This document shows positions 9,131 to 18,061 of a stretch of 64,000 nucleotides of DNA, piece after piece. The stretch is taken from contig NZ_WUTS01000001.1 in the NCBI RefSeq assembly GCF_009901955.1, positions 62,001-126,000 of the forward strand. Reading direction: 5' to 3'. Position numbers and translations under genes: made by a program. A model generated the notes under the pieces. The model was not told the origin of the DNA. It was given only the letters and a program-made list of their open reading frames with translations, and did no database searches. The first letter of the stretch is position 1. Each line of letters opens with the position of its first letter. Source of the DNA: Halomonas icarae. GTDB taxonomy: Bacteria > Pseudomonadota > Gammaproteobacteria > Pseudomonadales > Halomonadaceae.

Positions 9131-10567
9131 ATGACGTCTCCCCGCCCGTCGCGTTGTTCCCGCCCGTCGCGCGTCCTGCGCCGTGCCCTGTTGCCGATGA
9201 TGGTGGCCACCATCGTGTCGACATCCGCCCAGGCGGCGGACCTGCTGACCATCGCCAACGATGCCCTCCTGAACAACGCCGAGCTGGCCTCGGCTCGTGC
9301 CCTGACTCGTAGTACCGAAGCGGGGCGTGATGTGGAGGGAGCGGATCTGCTGCCCCAGGTCACGGCCTCCGGCAATCTGACCCACAACCGCCAATATGAG
9401 GCTCAGTCGATTCCCGGTCAGCCGCGAGGTGATGATAACGTCAATCGCCTCGGCGTCACCCTCGAGGCCACCCAGGCCCTCTTCAATGCTATCGCCAGTC
9501 GCCAGGTAGAGCGCAGCGAACGTCAGATCGATCAGCAGCTGTACCGCCTGGCTGCCACCGAGCAGGGCGTATTGATCAGCGTTTCCACCGCCTACTTCGA
9601 GATCCTGCGGGCCCATGAAGTGCTCGAGGCACGCCGTGCCCAGGAGCGGGCCATCAATCGTCAACTGGAGCAGGCCCGCGAGCAGTTCGAGGTGGGGCTG
9701 ATCGCCATTACCGAGGTGGAAGAGGCCAAGGCGGCCTTCGATCAGGCCAGGGCGGTGCGCATCGGCGCCGAAAGCGATTTGCAGGTGCGCTTCGAGGTGC
9801 TGGAGCGGCTTACCGGTCAGCGCTATGAGAGTATCGATGCCCTGGGCGAGGAGCTGACAATCGCCCCGCCCATGCCGGCGGAGCGTAGCACCTGGGTAGA
9901 GCTGGCCATGCAGAACAATCCCCAGGTACTGGCCAGCCAGGCCGGTGTCGAGGTGTCGCGCAGCGCGGTGGAGATCGCTCGCGCCGGGCGCCTGCCTCAG
10001 GTCAATGCCTTCGCCAACTACAACTATGCCGATAGCGATGCAGATCGCATCGATGGCCATGACTCCAGTAGTCAGGTCGGGGTCGGCGTCAGCTTGCCCC
10101 TCTATACCGGTGGGCGCACCAGTGCCTCGGTGCGTCAGAACACCTATCTGCTGGAGTCGTCGCAGTACGACTTCGAGGACCAGCGTCGCAGCACCATCCA
10201 GGACGTACGCTCCAGCTATACCCGGGTGACCAACGATGTGGCGACGGTGGAGGCCCGCGCCCAGGCGGTGGTCTCCAACCAGAGCGCCCTGGATGCGACC
10301 CGCGCCGGCTATGAGGTCGGTACCCGCAATATCGTCGATGTGCTCAATGCTGAGCAGAACCTCTACAACGCCATCGCCGATCTGGCCAGCGCGCGTTACG
10401 ACTACGTGATCAACCTGCTGACCCTGCGTCAGCGTGCGGGCACCCTCGATGAAGAGGCCCTGGCCGAGGTCAACGCCTGGCTGGACGGCGGCAGTGTGAA
10501 TCTCCAGCTGCCGGATGCTGCGGGCAATGACCCGGTGATGAATATCGGTGAGCGCCCGACCCCCTAG
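9131..10567 (+). CDS. tolC: TolC-family outer-membrane efflux channel
   Basis: The protein has 478 residues, with a signal peptide ending at AQAADLLTIANDAL. It shows the two internally homologous TolC halves, each with long helices and beta strands. The stretches DLLPQVTASGNL and AGRLPQVNAFANY are the equivalent beta regions of each half, and NIVDVLNAEQNLYNA is the typical second-repeat helix. It would form the trimeric outer-membrane exit duct for the AcrAB-like pump encoded next. The ATG at 9131 was chosen because it starts a proper signal peptide and has GAGG 8 bases upstream. A longer frame begins 27 codons earlier. Confidence 0.9.
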   Translation: MTSPRPSRCSRPSRVLRRALLPMMVATIVSTSAQAADLLTIANDALLNNAELASARALTRSTEAGRDVEGADLLPQVTASGNLTHNRQYEAQSIPGQPRGDDNVNRLGVTLEATQALFNAIASRQVERSERQIDQQLYRLAATEQGVLISVSTAYFEILRAHEVLEARRAQERAINRQLEQAREQFEVGLIAITEVEEAKAAFDQARAVRIGAESDLQVRFEVLERLTGQRYESIDALGEELTIAPPMPAERSTWVELAMQNNPQVLASQAGVEVSRSAVEIARAGRLPQVNAFANYNYADSDADRIDGHDSSSQVGVGVSLPLYTGGRTSASVRQNTYLLESSQYDFEDQRRSTIQDVRSSYTRVTNDVATVEARAQAVVSNQSALDATRAGYEVGTRNIVDVLNAEQNLYNAIADLASARYDYVINLLTLRQRAGTLDEEALAEVNAWLDGGSVNLQLPDAAGNDPVMNIGERPTP

Positions 10568-10590
10568 CCCGCTGGAGAACGGCCATCGGT

Positions 10591-10615
10591 AACCACTGCC
10601 GCCGAGGCAGTGGTT
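10591..10615 (+). terminator. Hairpin after tolC
   Basis: A perfect 10-bp inverted repeat (AACCACTGCC / GGCAGTGGTT) with a 5-base loop begins 24 bases after the tolC stop. It lacks a long T-run, so it may be a weak terminator or an RNA-stabilising hairpin separating tolC from acrA. Confidence 0.5.
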
Positions 10616-10691
10616 AATGAGAAGGCGAGTCGTGATTCCAAGCCGTCGAGCGTGAGCGATGACTCGGTGGCTTGATTAGGGGGCTAAGTTT

Positions 10692-10715
10692 TACATCCAT
10701 ACATGAATGAATGTA
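10692..10715. promoter_or_regulatory. AcrR-type operator in front of the acrA-like gene
   Basis: A 24-bp imperfect palindrome has half-sites TACATCCAT and ATGAATGTA separated by six bases. Size and half-sites closely follow the E. coli AcrR operator (halves TACATACATT and AATGTATGTA). It ends 40 bases before the acrA ATG, where a repressor would block transcription. The cognate regulator is probably the TetR-family protein at 16239-16853. Confidence 0.65.
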
Positions 10716-10755
10716 AGATTCGTTCATCCGACATTTCCAAGGAAACTCCACGCGC

Positions 10756-12063
10756 ATGAAAACTGCATACCGAATCGGCCGGGCGGGCCTTCTTGCCCTG
10801 GCCGCCGGCCTGTTGCTGGCCGCCTGTGGTCAAGAGCCGTCACCTGAGCAGGCCCAGCAGGGTAGTGCCCAGGAACGACCACCGCATCCGGTGGAGGTCG
10901 CCAAGCTGGCCCGCCAGGATCTCGATCTGGAGCGCTCCTATCCCGCGTTGCTGCGCAGCGATGATGAGGTGACGCTGGTGGCACGCGTCACCGGTACCCT
11001 CGAGAAGCGCCATTTCGAGCCGGGGCAAATGGTCGAGAAGGGTGATGTGCTCTACTCCATCGAGCCGGATGTCTATCAGGCGGCGGTCAGGCAACGTGAG
11101 GCGGATCTGCAGAGTGCTCGAGCCCAGTTGGAGCGTGCTCAACGAGATGCCAACCGTTTCGAGCGCCTGCTGAACCAGAACTCGGTCAGCCGCCAGCAGG
11201 TCGATCAGGCGCGTTCGGAGCTGAGTGTGGCACGCGCATCCGTGGTCCAGGCCGAGGCGGCGCTGGCCACCGCACGGATCGATCTCGATTATGCCGAAGT
11301 CTCGGCGCCGGTATCGGGCTTGATCAGCCTGAGTCGGGTCAATGTCGGCAATGTGGTGAGCAGTGGCACCGAGCTTGCGACCATCACACCGCTGGATCCA
11401 CTCGAGGTGCGCTTCCAGTTTCCGCAGCGGGACGCCTTCCAGCTGCGTCGCCAGATGCAGGAGCCTGAAGACGCCGAGAAGATTCGTGCGGTCCTGCAGC
11501 TGCCCGGGTTGGGAAGTGAGCGTCTCGTGGGACGCTTGACATTCCTTGGCTCTCGCGTGGAGGAGGGCACCAGCACGGTGCAGGCCAGTGCCACCTTCGC
11601 CAATCCCGAGCATCGCGTGCTTCCCGGGCAGTTCGTGCGTGTCGAGCTCGAGGGCCTCAAGCGCTTCGATGTGCTGGCAGTTCCCGAGATCGCCATCGGC
11701 CAGGGCCTGATGGGGCCCCAGGTGTTCGTGCTCGATGAGGATAACGTCGCCCGCGCTCGGCCGATTGGCCTGGGCGAGGTGGCCGGCTCCTGGAACATCC
11801 TGCGTGACGGGGTAGAGCCGGGTGAGCGTGTGGTGGTCGGTGACCTCGCCGGCATCGAGCCGGGCGTGACCATCGAGCCGCTGCCCTTCGATGGCGATGC
11901 CCAGGCGCTGGTCGAGCGCTCCATGCAGGCGGGTGGTCAGCAGCAGGGCGCGGCGACAGCGGGTGGCTCGGCTGCCCAGCCCGGCCAGGAGGGCCAGGCG
12001 ACCCAGGAAGCGGCGGCTGAGAGCGAGTCAGGGCCGGCCGAGGCCGGTGAGGATGACGCCTGA
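10756..12063 (+). CDS. acrA: RND efflux periplasmic adaptor, AcrA-like lipoprotein
   Basis: This is a 435-residue periplasmic adaptor with a lipoprotein signal (LLALAAGLLLAAC lipobox). The order is barrel-sandwich hybrid (VTLVARVTGTLEKRHFEPGQMVEKGDVLY), coiled-coil hairpin (about 100-165), the second lipoyl half (IDLDYAEVSAPVSGLIS), beta-barrel and membrane-proximal domain. A low-complexity Gln/Ala/Glu/Gly tail of about 50 residues follows, longer than in E. coli AcrA (397 aa). It would join the AcrB-like transporter to the TolC-like channel. Its stop overlaps the acrB ATG by one base (TGATG). An AcrR-like palindrome lies just upstream. Confidence 0.9.
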   Translation: MKTAYRIGRAGLLALAAGLLLAACGQEPSPEQAQQGSAQERPPHPVEVAKLARQDLDLERSYPALLRSDDEVTLVARVTGTLEKRHFEPGQMVEKGDVLYSIEPDVYQAAVRQREADLQSARAQLERAQRDANRFERLLNQNSVSRQQVDQARSELSVARASVVQAEAALATARIDLDYAEVSAPVSGLISLSRVNVGNVVSSGTELATITPLDPLEVRFQFPQRDAFQLRRQMQEPEDAEKIRAVLQLPGLGSERLVGRLTFLGSRVEEGTSTVQASATFANPEHRVLPGQFVRVELEGLKRFDVLAVPEIAIGQGLMGPQVFVLDEDNVARARPIGLGEVAGSWNILRDGVEPGERVVVGDLAGIEPGVTIEPLPFDGDAQALVERSMQAGGQQQGAATAGGSAAQPGQEGQATQEAAAESESGPAEAGEDDA

Positions 12064-15000
12064 TGAACTTCTCCAACTTCTTTATCAAGCGGCCAATCTT
12101 CGCCACGGTACTGGCGATCATCCTGACCCTGGTCGGGGTGGTCAGTCTGCGCGTGCTGCCGATCGAGCAGTACCCCAGTGTGGTGCCGCCCACCGTATCG
12201 GTTAGCGCCCAGTTCCCCGGCGCCGATGCCGAAACGGTGGCGCAGACGGTGGCGGCTCCTCTCGCCGAGGCCATCAACGGTGTCGAGGACATGCTCTACA
12301 TGACCTCGACCAGTGGCGACAACGGCTCCATGAGCCTCAACGTAGCCTTCAATATCGGCACCGAAGGCGATATCAACACCATCAATGTCAACAACCGGGT
12401 GCAGGGGGCGCTTTCTCAGCTTCCCGAGGCGGTGCAGGCCCAGGGCGTGACCGTGGAGCTGCGCTCCAGTTCGATTCTGATGCTGGTCGCGCTGATCTCA
12501 CCGCAGGGCGACTACGACAACGTCTTCATGCAGAACTATGCCACCCTCAACATCCTCGATGAGCTGCGTCAGCTGCCGGGTGTGGGGGAAGCCTCGGTGC
12601 TGGGGGGTGGTGAGTTTGCCATGCGTATCTGGATGGATCCGGACAAGCTGGCTCAGTATGACCTGACGCCAACCGAGGTAGCGACGGCGATCCGCACTCA
12701 GAACACCGAGGTCCCTGCGGGGAGCCTGGCTGCCACGCCCCAGAGTGATCCGAGGGCCTTCTCCTATACGATCACCGCCGGAGGGCGCCTCAATAGCGTT
12801 AACGATTTCCGCGAGATTTTGCTGCGCACCAACCCGGATGGTTCGTCGTTGCGGCTTAGTGACGTGGCACGCATCGAACTGGGTGCCTCCTACTACGGGG
12901 TCAACGCCAAGCTGAATGGTGGCGCCATGACGCCGATCATCATCAACCAGCAGCCTGGTGCCAACGCCCTCGAGACTGCCCGACTGGTCCACGAGACCAT
13001 GGCCGAACTGGAATCACGTTTCCCCCCAGGGCTCGAGCAGGTGGTGCCCTATGACACCACGCTGTTTATCGGTGCCTCCGTCGATACCGTGACCAAGGTA
13101 TTTATCGAGGCGTTTCTCATCGTCGGGGTGATCCTGTTCGTCTTCCTGCAGAACTGGCGCTTCACGTTGATCGCCATGTCGGTGGTGCCGGTGTCGGTAC
13201 TGGCGACCTTCGCCGGTTTCTTCCTGTTCGGTTTCTCGATCAACCTGCTGACACTGTTCGCCCTGGTGCTCGCCATCGGTATCGTGGTGGACGATGCCAT
13301 CCTGGTGGTGGAAAACGTCGAGCGGGTGCTGGGCGAGGATGAGGATATCACGGTCACCCAGGCGACCATCCAGGCCATGAAGGAGGTGGGTGGGCCGGTT
13401 ATCGCCACCTCCCTGATCATGGCTGCGGTGTTTGTACCGGTGGCCTTCCTGGGCGGCTTCACCGGCCAGATCTATCAGCAATTTGCCTTGACCGTGGCGA
13501 TCTCGGTGGCCTTCTCGGCACTGATGGCGTTGACCTTCACGCCGGCCCTGTCGGCCGTGTTCATCAAGCACAAGTCGCAGATGGGGCAGTCGAAGCTGAC
13601 GCGTGCCATCCACACTCCACTGCGCCTGTTCGACAGCCTCTTTGCCGGTATCACCGCGGGCTACATGTGGGTGGTCAGGGCACTGGTGCGTTTCTGGGGA
13701 GTGGCGCTGCTGCTGACAGGTCTGGTGATCGGCGGCTCCTGGTGGCTCTATCAGATCACACCCTCGACCCTGGTGCCCGAGACTGACCAGGGTATTGTGC
13801 TGGCCGCCGTACAGCTTCCCGACTCGGCCTCGCTTGACCGCACCCGGGCCTACATGGATGAACTGAGCGCCCGTATCGAGGAGATCGAAGGCGTCGAGTA
13901 CAGCTCCGCCGTGGCGGGATATGACATCCTTTCCAGTGCGGTCAATTCGGCCCGCGGTATCATGTTCATCAATATGCTGCCCTGGAATGAGCGCACGCTG
14001 ACCGCGGATGAGCTGGTTGGCAAGATCATGCAGCTGGGCGCTCAGGTCCCGGGGGGCTCGGCGATGGCCTTCAACGTACCGCCGATCATGGGGCTCTCTA
14101 CCACCGGCGGCTTTACGGGGTACCTGCAGTCCTTCGAGGGAGGCACGCCACAGGAGCTCTTCCAGGCCTCGGTCAAGGTCATGCAGGCTGCCAACCAGCA
14201 TCCGGCACTGCAGCGTGTCTTCACCACCTTCAACGTCAATGTGCCGGGCTATCGTGCCGAAATCGATCAGCAGAAGGCGCTGAGCTACGGGGTATCGCTG
14301 CAGCAGCTCAACGCGACGCTCTCCAATACCTTCGGTACCGGCTTCGTCAACTTCTTCAGCTACCAGAACCGCAACTTTCAGGTCTACCTGCAGAACGAGG
14401 ATGAGTTCCGCAAGACCCCGGACGATATCAGTAGCGTCTATGTTCGCGGCGGCAATGGGGAGCGCATCCCGCTGTCGGAGTTCGTGACCCTGGAGCGACA
14501 GGCCAAGCCCTCTGTGGTGTCGCGTTTCGGTGTCTACCTGGGGGCACAGTTTCAGGGCGGCCCGGCACCGGGCTATAGCTCCAACCAGGCGATCACCGCC
14601 ATGGAGGAGGTCGTTGCCGAGACCCTGGGCAGCAACTGGGGCATGGGCTGGACCGGTACCGCCTATCAGGAGAGCCAGATGGGCAGCGCCGCCAGCCTGG
14701 CGATCATCTTTGGTCTGCTGATGGTGTTCCTGATTCTGGCGGCCCAGTACGAAAGCTGGTCACTGCCACTGGCGGTGTTGACCGCCACCCCCTTCGCCTT
14801 CCTGGGAGGGATCGGCGGCATCGCGCTGCGCGGGCTGGACTCCAGTGTCTATGTGGAGATCGGCATGCTGGTGGTGGTTGGCCTGGCGGCCAAGAACGCC
14901 ATCTTGATCGTCGAGTTCGCCGAGCTGCAGCGCAAGGAGCTGGGCAAGACGATCCGCGAGGCGGCCATCATCGCCGCGGAGCTGCGCTTCCGACCCATCG

Positions 15001-15242
15001 TGATGACCTCGATGGCCTTTATCTTCGGTACTCTGCCGCTGGCCCTGGCCACCGGGGCGAGTGATGTCAGCAGCCACCATATCGGCACCACGGTGGCGAT
15101 GGGCATGGCATCGGTGGCGGTGCTGGGGAGTTTCTTTATTCCCAGCTTCTACGCCATGATCGCCTCGGTCTCTGACTGGCTGGGACGCAAGCTTCTCGGC
15201 AAGGAGGCGCCGCGCCAGGTCGCGGGGTCCGAGCAGGGCTAG
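12063..15242 (+). CDS. acrB: RND multidrug efflux transporter, AcrB-like (HAE-1)
   Basis: This 1059-residue inner-membrane proton antiporter begins with the HAE-1 signature FFIKRPIFATVLAI. It contains the proton-relay Asp pair in TM4 (GIVVDDAILVVENV), the porter-domain stretches FPGADAETVAQTVAAPLAEAI and PGVGEASVLGGGEFAMRIW, and the second-half VVGLAAKNAILIVEFA. Length and domain order match AcrB/MexB. With the adjacent adaptor and TolC-like channel it forms a complete tripartite pump expected to export lipophilic drugs, dyes or bile-like compounds. Substrates cannot be read from sequence. A strong terminator follows. Confidence 0.93.
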   Translation: MNFSNFFIKRPIFATVLAIILTLVGVVSLRVLPIEQYPSVVPPTVSVSAQFPGADAETVAQTVAAPLAEAINGVEDMLYMTSTSGDNGSMSLNVAFNIGTEGDINTINVNNRVQGALSQLPEAVQAQGVTVELRSSSILMLVALISPQGDYDNVFMQNYATLNILDELRQLPGVGEASVLGGGEFAMRIWMDPDKLAQYDLTPTEVATAIRTQNTEVPAGSLAATPQSDPRAFSYTITAGGRLNSVNDFREILLRTNPDGSSLRLSDVARIELGASYYGVNAKLNGGAMTPIIINQQPGANALETARLVHETMAELESRFPPGLEQVVPYDTTLFIGASVDTVTKVFIEAFLIVGVILFVFLQNWRFTLIAMSVVPVSVLATFAGFFLFGFSINLLTLFALVLAIGIVVDDAILVVENVERVLGEDEDITVTQATIQAMKEVGGPVIATSLIMAAVFVPVAFLGGFTGQIYQQFALTVAISVAFSALMALTFTPALSAVFIKHKSQMGQSKLTRAIHTPLRLFDSLFAGITAGYMWVVRALVRFWGVALLLTGLVIGGSWWLYQITPSTLVPETDQGIVLAAVQLPDSASLDRTRAYMDELSARIEEIEGVEYSSAVAGYDILSSAVNSARGIMFINMLPWNERTLTADELVGKIMQLGAQVPGGSAMAFNVPPIMGLSTTGGFTGYLQSFEGGTPQELFQASVKVMQAANQHPALQRVFTTFNVNVPGYRAEIDQQKALSYGVSLQQLNATLSNTFGTGFVNFFSYQNRNFQVYLQNEDEFRKTPDDISSVYVRGGNGERIPLSEFVTLERQAKPSVVSRFGVYLGAQFQGGPAPGYSSNQAITAMEEVVAETLGSNWGMGWTGTAYQESQMGSAASLAIIFGLLMVFLILAAQYESWSLPLAVLTATPFAFLGGIGGIALRGLDSSVYVEIGMLVVVGLAAKNAILIVEFAELQRKELGKTIREAAIIAAELRFRPIVMTSMAFIFGTLPLALATGASDVSSHHIGTTVAMGMASVAVLGSFFIPSFYAMIASVSDWLGRKLLGKEAPRQVAGSEQG

Positions 15243-15267
15243 TTAGCGCCTGACTCGACCGGCTGTT

Positions 15268-15306
15268 ACAAGGGGGCGCCTCTCAGGAGGCGCCCCCTTG
15301 TCTTTC
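15268..15306 (+). terminator. Rho-independent terminator of acrAB
   Basis: A perfect 15-bp stem (ACAAGGGGGCGCCTC with its complement) and a TCAG loop start 25 bases after the acrB stop and run into TCTTTCC. It is a strong hairpin that ends the pump operon before the minisatellite. Confidence 0.85.
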
Positions 15307-15337
15307 CGGGAAACAACTCCCGCCGACGAGGCTCACT

Positions 15338-15480
15338 GTGCTACCTGTGGGCTACCTGACGGTGCTTCCTAGATAAGTTCCCTGGCTAAGTTCCCTGGCT
15401 AAGTTTCCTGGCTAAGTTTCCTGGCTACGATTCCTGGCTATGTTTCCTGTCTAAGCTTCCTGGCTGTGCTACCTGGTCGT
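15338..15480 (+). repeat. 13-bp minisatellite, about ten units
   Basis: Tandem units of 13 bases follow the pattern GTTCCCTGGCTAA. Two identical copies lie at 15377-15389 and 15390-15402. They are followed by GTTTCCTGGCTAA, GTTTCCTGGCTAC, GATTCCTGGCTAT, GTTTCCTGTCTAA and GCTTCCTGGCTGT, with decayed copies at both ends. The array sits between the acrB terminator and the start of the next gene, and fills most of a 328-base gap without other genes. The unit length is not a multiple of three and no frame crosses it usefully, so it is non-coding. Confidence 0.9.
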
Positions 15481-15570
15481 GCTGCCGGTCCTTGGCCTTC
15501 GCCCGGGAGGAGAGGCTATAGTGGTTCTCAGGGTCCCATTCGTTGGCTAAGTAGTGTCGGGGAGGTGGCC

Positions 15571-16242
15571 ATGGAGTTCGTCATGATGGTTGCGCTGAGC
15601 TTTCCGGTGGTGGTGTTCAGCCTACTGATGCCGCTGCTGCTGCTCTACTGGGGGCTGGTGGCGCTGCGCCTGGCACCGCTGGAGCTGTTCGAGCATGACA
15701 GCCTGAAGGGTGACTATCTGGCCAGCTCGCTGGTCGCCCTTGGCTTTGTTGGCGTGCCGGCCAGCGTTTCGCTCTCGGTGCTGCTGGTGCTGGCGGCGGC
15801 CATCACCCTGCTGGTGGAGCTGCTCGCCCTGCGCTGGCTGGAGCTTGGCCTGTTCCGAGTGCCGCTGGGGGTGATAGTGCTGTGGGCCGCGTTTGCCATC
15901 GCTTCACCGCTCGCCGCCACGCTCTGCGCGGCGATGAGGCGCTGGTTTCACCGCCATCTGCAGAGCCATCAACGCTGCCTGCTGGGTGAGCGTGTCGAGG
16001 TGCGCTCGGCGCCGGATGCCGAGGGGGTGGCCAGTGCAACCCTGCTCGATGACCCTCGGTGCGAGGTGCGCCTGCATGGCAAGGCAGGCAGCATGCCCCG
16101 GGCTGGGGAGCGGCGGGTGCTGGTGAAGTACCTGGTGGAAGAGGGCGCCTATCGCAGCGTCGAGGATGGAGAGTTTCGCGAGGCCCGCGCTCACCTCAGG
16201 CGGCTGCGGCTGGGTGGGCGACGCTCGACCACTGCGGCCTAG
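15571..16242 (+). CDS. Conserved-looking inner-membrane protein with C-terminal soluble domain
   Basis: I do not recognise the family with certainty. The 223-residue protein has a hydrophobic N-terminal segment (residues 6-30) and two or three further membrane helices up to about residue 115. A C-terminal soluble domain of about 95 residues contains beta-like stretches (ERVEVRSAPDAEG, CEVRLHGKAG, RRVLVKYLVEEG) that could form an OB-type barrel, as in YqiJ/NfeD-like proteins. The ATG at 15571 has GGAGG 5 bases upstream. The stop overlaps the convergent acrR-like gene by four bases. Confidence 0.65.
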   Translation: MEFVMMVALSFPVVVFSLLMPLLLLYWGLVALRLAPLELFEHDSLKGDYLASSLVALGFVGVPASVSLSVLLVLAAAITLLVELLALRWLELGLFRVPLGVIVLWAAFAIASPLAATLCAAMRRWFHRHLQSHQRCLLGERVEVRSAPDAEGVASATLLDDPRCEVRLHGKAGSMPRAGERRVLVKYLVEEGAYRSVEDGEFREARAHLRRLRLGGRRSTTAA

Positions 16243-16853
16243 GGCCGGCGCATCAGCTCGAGCTGGAGCGCCACCAGATCGCTGCCCTTGATCGCGATCG
16301 AGAAGCGCTCGTGGTTGCGCAGCCAGTCATGGAAGAGTCCACCGAGCAGCGCCAGCATCAGTTCGGCGGCGATATCGGGGGAGAGGTCTTCACGCAACTG
16401 CTTCAGGCGTGCCGCGCAGGTGAAGTAGTCGGTCAGGGCCTCGCGGGCCTCGTTGGTCATCTCATTCTGCATGGCCAGCGGGTCGATATCGCCGAACACC
16501 TCGCAGTGATGGACCAGGATGGCATGTACGCGCCGGTAGCGGGGCTGCTCGAGGCGTTCGAAGCCGTTCTGGATGGCCAGGCGGATGGCCTCCAGGGGAC
16601 GCTCCATCAGGCTCGGCTTGGCCACTTCCTCGATCAGCTCCTGGAAGGGCATGCGTACCCGGCCAAGCATGGCCTGGAAGAGGTCTGCCTTGTTCTTGAA
16701 GTGCCAGTAGACGGCGCCCCGGGTCATGCCGGCGTGACGGGCAATCTGCTCCAGGGAGGTGCGTGCGACACCCTTTTCGAGGAAGACCTCTTCGGCGGCG
16801 TCGAGCAAGGCCTCGCGGGTTGCGGCGGCCTCGGCCTTGGTGCGTCTGGCCAT
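16239..16853 (-). CDS. acrR: TetR/AcrR-family transcriptional repressor
   Basis: The 204-residue protein has an N-terminal TetR helix-turn-helix (ILDAAEEVFLEKG-like start, then TSLEQIARHAGMTRGAVYWHFKNKADLF). This stretch is very close to AcrR/TtgR proteins, which repress RND pumps and sense drugs through the C-terminal ligand domain. The gene sits near tolC-acrAB, and AcrR-like palindromes lie before its own start and before acrA, so local control of the pump and autoregulation are likely. The symbol is assigned by similarity and context. Confidence 0.82.
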   Translation of the reverse strand: MARRTKAEAAATREALLDAAEEVFLEKGVARTSLEQIARHAGMTRGAVYWHFKNKADLFQAMLGRVRMPFQELIEEVAKPSLMERPLEAIRLAIQNGFERLEQPRYRRVHAILVHHCEVFGDIDPLAMQNEMTNEAREALTDYFTCAARLKQLREDLSPDIAAELMLALLGGLFHDWLRNHERFSIAIKGSDLVALQLELMRRP

Positions 16854-16908
16854 GGTGGGGGATCTCGTGGGGAGTGGGTAACGTCATCATTCTACCCGAT
16901 GCACCACG

Positions 16909-16932
16909 ATTTTACATTCGTGAGTGTATGCC
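16909..16932. promoter_or_regulatory. AcrR-type operator in the acrR / aspartoacylase-like intergenic region
   Basis: A 24-base window contains TTTTACATT and GAGTGTATG halves. The core CATTCGTGAGTGTATG matches the centre and right half of the E. coli AcrR operator at most positions. It lies 55-80 bases before the repressor start and 80-103 bases before the divergent gene at 17012. Autoregulation is the simplest reading, and the divergent gene could also be controlled. Confidence 0.55.
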
Positions 16933-17011
16933 ATAATGACGCATGCTCGTCTTTTGAGGCGACCTGCCGTATAAGAGCGGTAAGATAGGTATTTCTGCCG
17001 CAGGAGGCCCC

Positions 17012-18043
17012 ATGCCTCGAGCCCCCTTCGACCTTGCCGGTGTCGCGATCGCACCGGGTAGTCGTACCCAGATCGACGTGCCCGCCGCTCGTCTGTATAC
17101 GCACGCCCCGCTCTCTATTCCCGTGGAGGTGGTGCATGGTCGCCAGGCGGGACCGACCCTGCTGGTATGCGGCGGCATCCACGGTGACGAGATCAATGGC
17201 GTCGAGATCGTGCGTCGCCTGCTGCGCTCCAGGCAGCTACAGGGCCTGCGCGGGACTCTGATCGCGGTGCCGATCGTCAATGTCTTCGGCTTCGTGCAGA
17301 ACAGCCGTTATCTGCCTGACCGTCGCGATCTCAACCGCTGCTTTCCCGGAAGTGAGTCGGGCTCCCTGGGAGGCCGCATGGCGGCACTGTTTCGCGAGGC
17401 GATCGTCGATCAGGCAACCCATATCGTCGACCTGCATACCGGGGCGATTCATCGTACCAATCTGCCTCAGATTCGTGCCCAGTTGGTGGCGGGCGGGGAG
17501 ACCGAACGCATGGCCAATGCCTTCGGGGCGCCGGTGATTCTCAATGCCGAGCTGCGCGAGGGTAGCCTGCGGCACTATGCCCAGAATCGCGGGATACCGG
17601 TGCTGACCTACGAGGCCGGCGAGGCGTTGCGCTTCGATGAGTGGGCGATCACCCCTGGAGTGCGTGGGGTGCTTAGGGTGATGCGTCGCCTGGGCATGCT
17701 GAGCGGTGAGCACCGCCGCCGTGAGCCTCCGGCCGCCGAGGTGGCCAATGGCTCAAGCTGGGCACGAGCCCCCATCGATGGAATCCTGCGCCCCAGGGTG
17801 CGCCTGGGAGCGCGGGTGGCCAGGGGTGAAGTGCTGGGCCGGGTGGCCGACCCCTTCGGCAATGCGGAAGGGGAGGTGCTGGCCATGGCGGACGGTATCG
17901 TGATCGGCATGAGTCGCCTGCCACTGGCCAACGAGGGTGAGGCGCTGTTTCATATCGCCCGTTTCGATGCCATCGAGGAGGCCCAGAGCGCGATCGAAGG
18001 CTTTCACTCCAGCCTGGAGCCACCGCCCGACCCGCTGTACTGA
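17012..18043 (+). CDS. Succinylglutamate desuccinylase/aspartoacylase-family zinc hydrolase
   Basis: The 343-residue protein belongs to the M14-like AstE/AspA family. Zinc ligands are visible as GGIHGDEINGVE (His and Glu) and DLHTG (His). The substrate-binding Asn-Arg pair appears in DRRDLNRCFPG. A C-terminal beta domain (PRVRLGARVARGEVLGRV) is typical of the larger members that act on unknown N-acyl or amide substrates. A strong CAGGAGG site precedes the ATG. It is divergent from the AcrR-like gene and convergent with dusA (18-base gap). It is not astE itself, because no ast operon surrounds it. Confidence 0.82.
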   Translation: MPRAPFDLAGVAIAPGSRTQIDVPAARLYTHAPLSIPVEVVHGRQAGPTLLVCGGIHGDEINGVEIVRRLLRSRQLQGLRGTLIAVPIVNVFGFVQNSRYLPDRRDLNRCFPGSESGSLGGRMAALFREAIVDQATHIVDLHTGAIHRTNLPQIRAQLVAGGETERMANAFGAPVILNAELREGSLRHYAQNRGIPVLTYEAGEALRFDEWAITPGVRGVLRVMRRLGMLSGEHRRREPPAAEVANGSSWARAPIDGILRPRVRLGARVARGEVLGRVADPFGNAEGEVLAMADGIVIGMSRLPLANEGEALFHIARFDAIEEAQSAIEGFHSSLEPPPDPLY

Positions 18044-18061
18044 AGAGTGTGCCGAGCGGCC

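Noticed and set aside
9010..9387. An N-terminal extension of the alpha/beta hydrolase by 126 codons
   Set aside because: It would run through the tolC leader and signal peptide in antisense and adds no recognisable domain. The start at 9009 begins the fold.
15338..15480. A possible CRISPR array in the repeat cluster after acrB
   Set aside because: Units are 13 bases long and directly joined without spacers, and no cas genes are present. It is a minisatellite.
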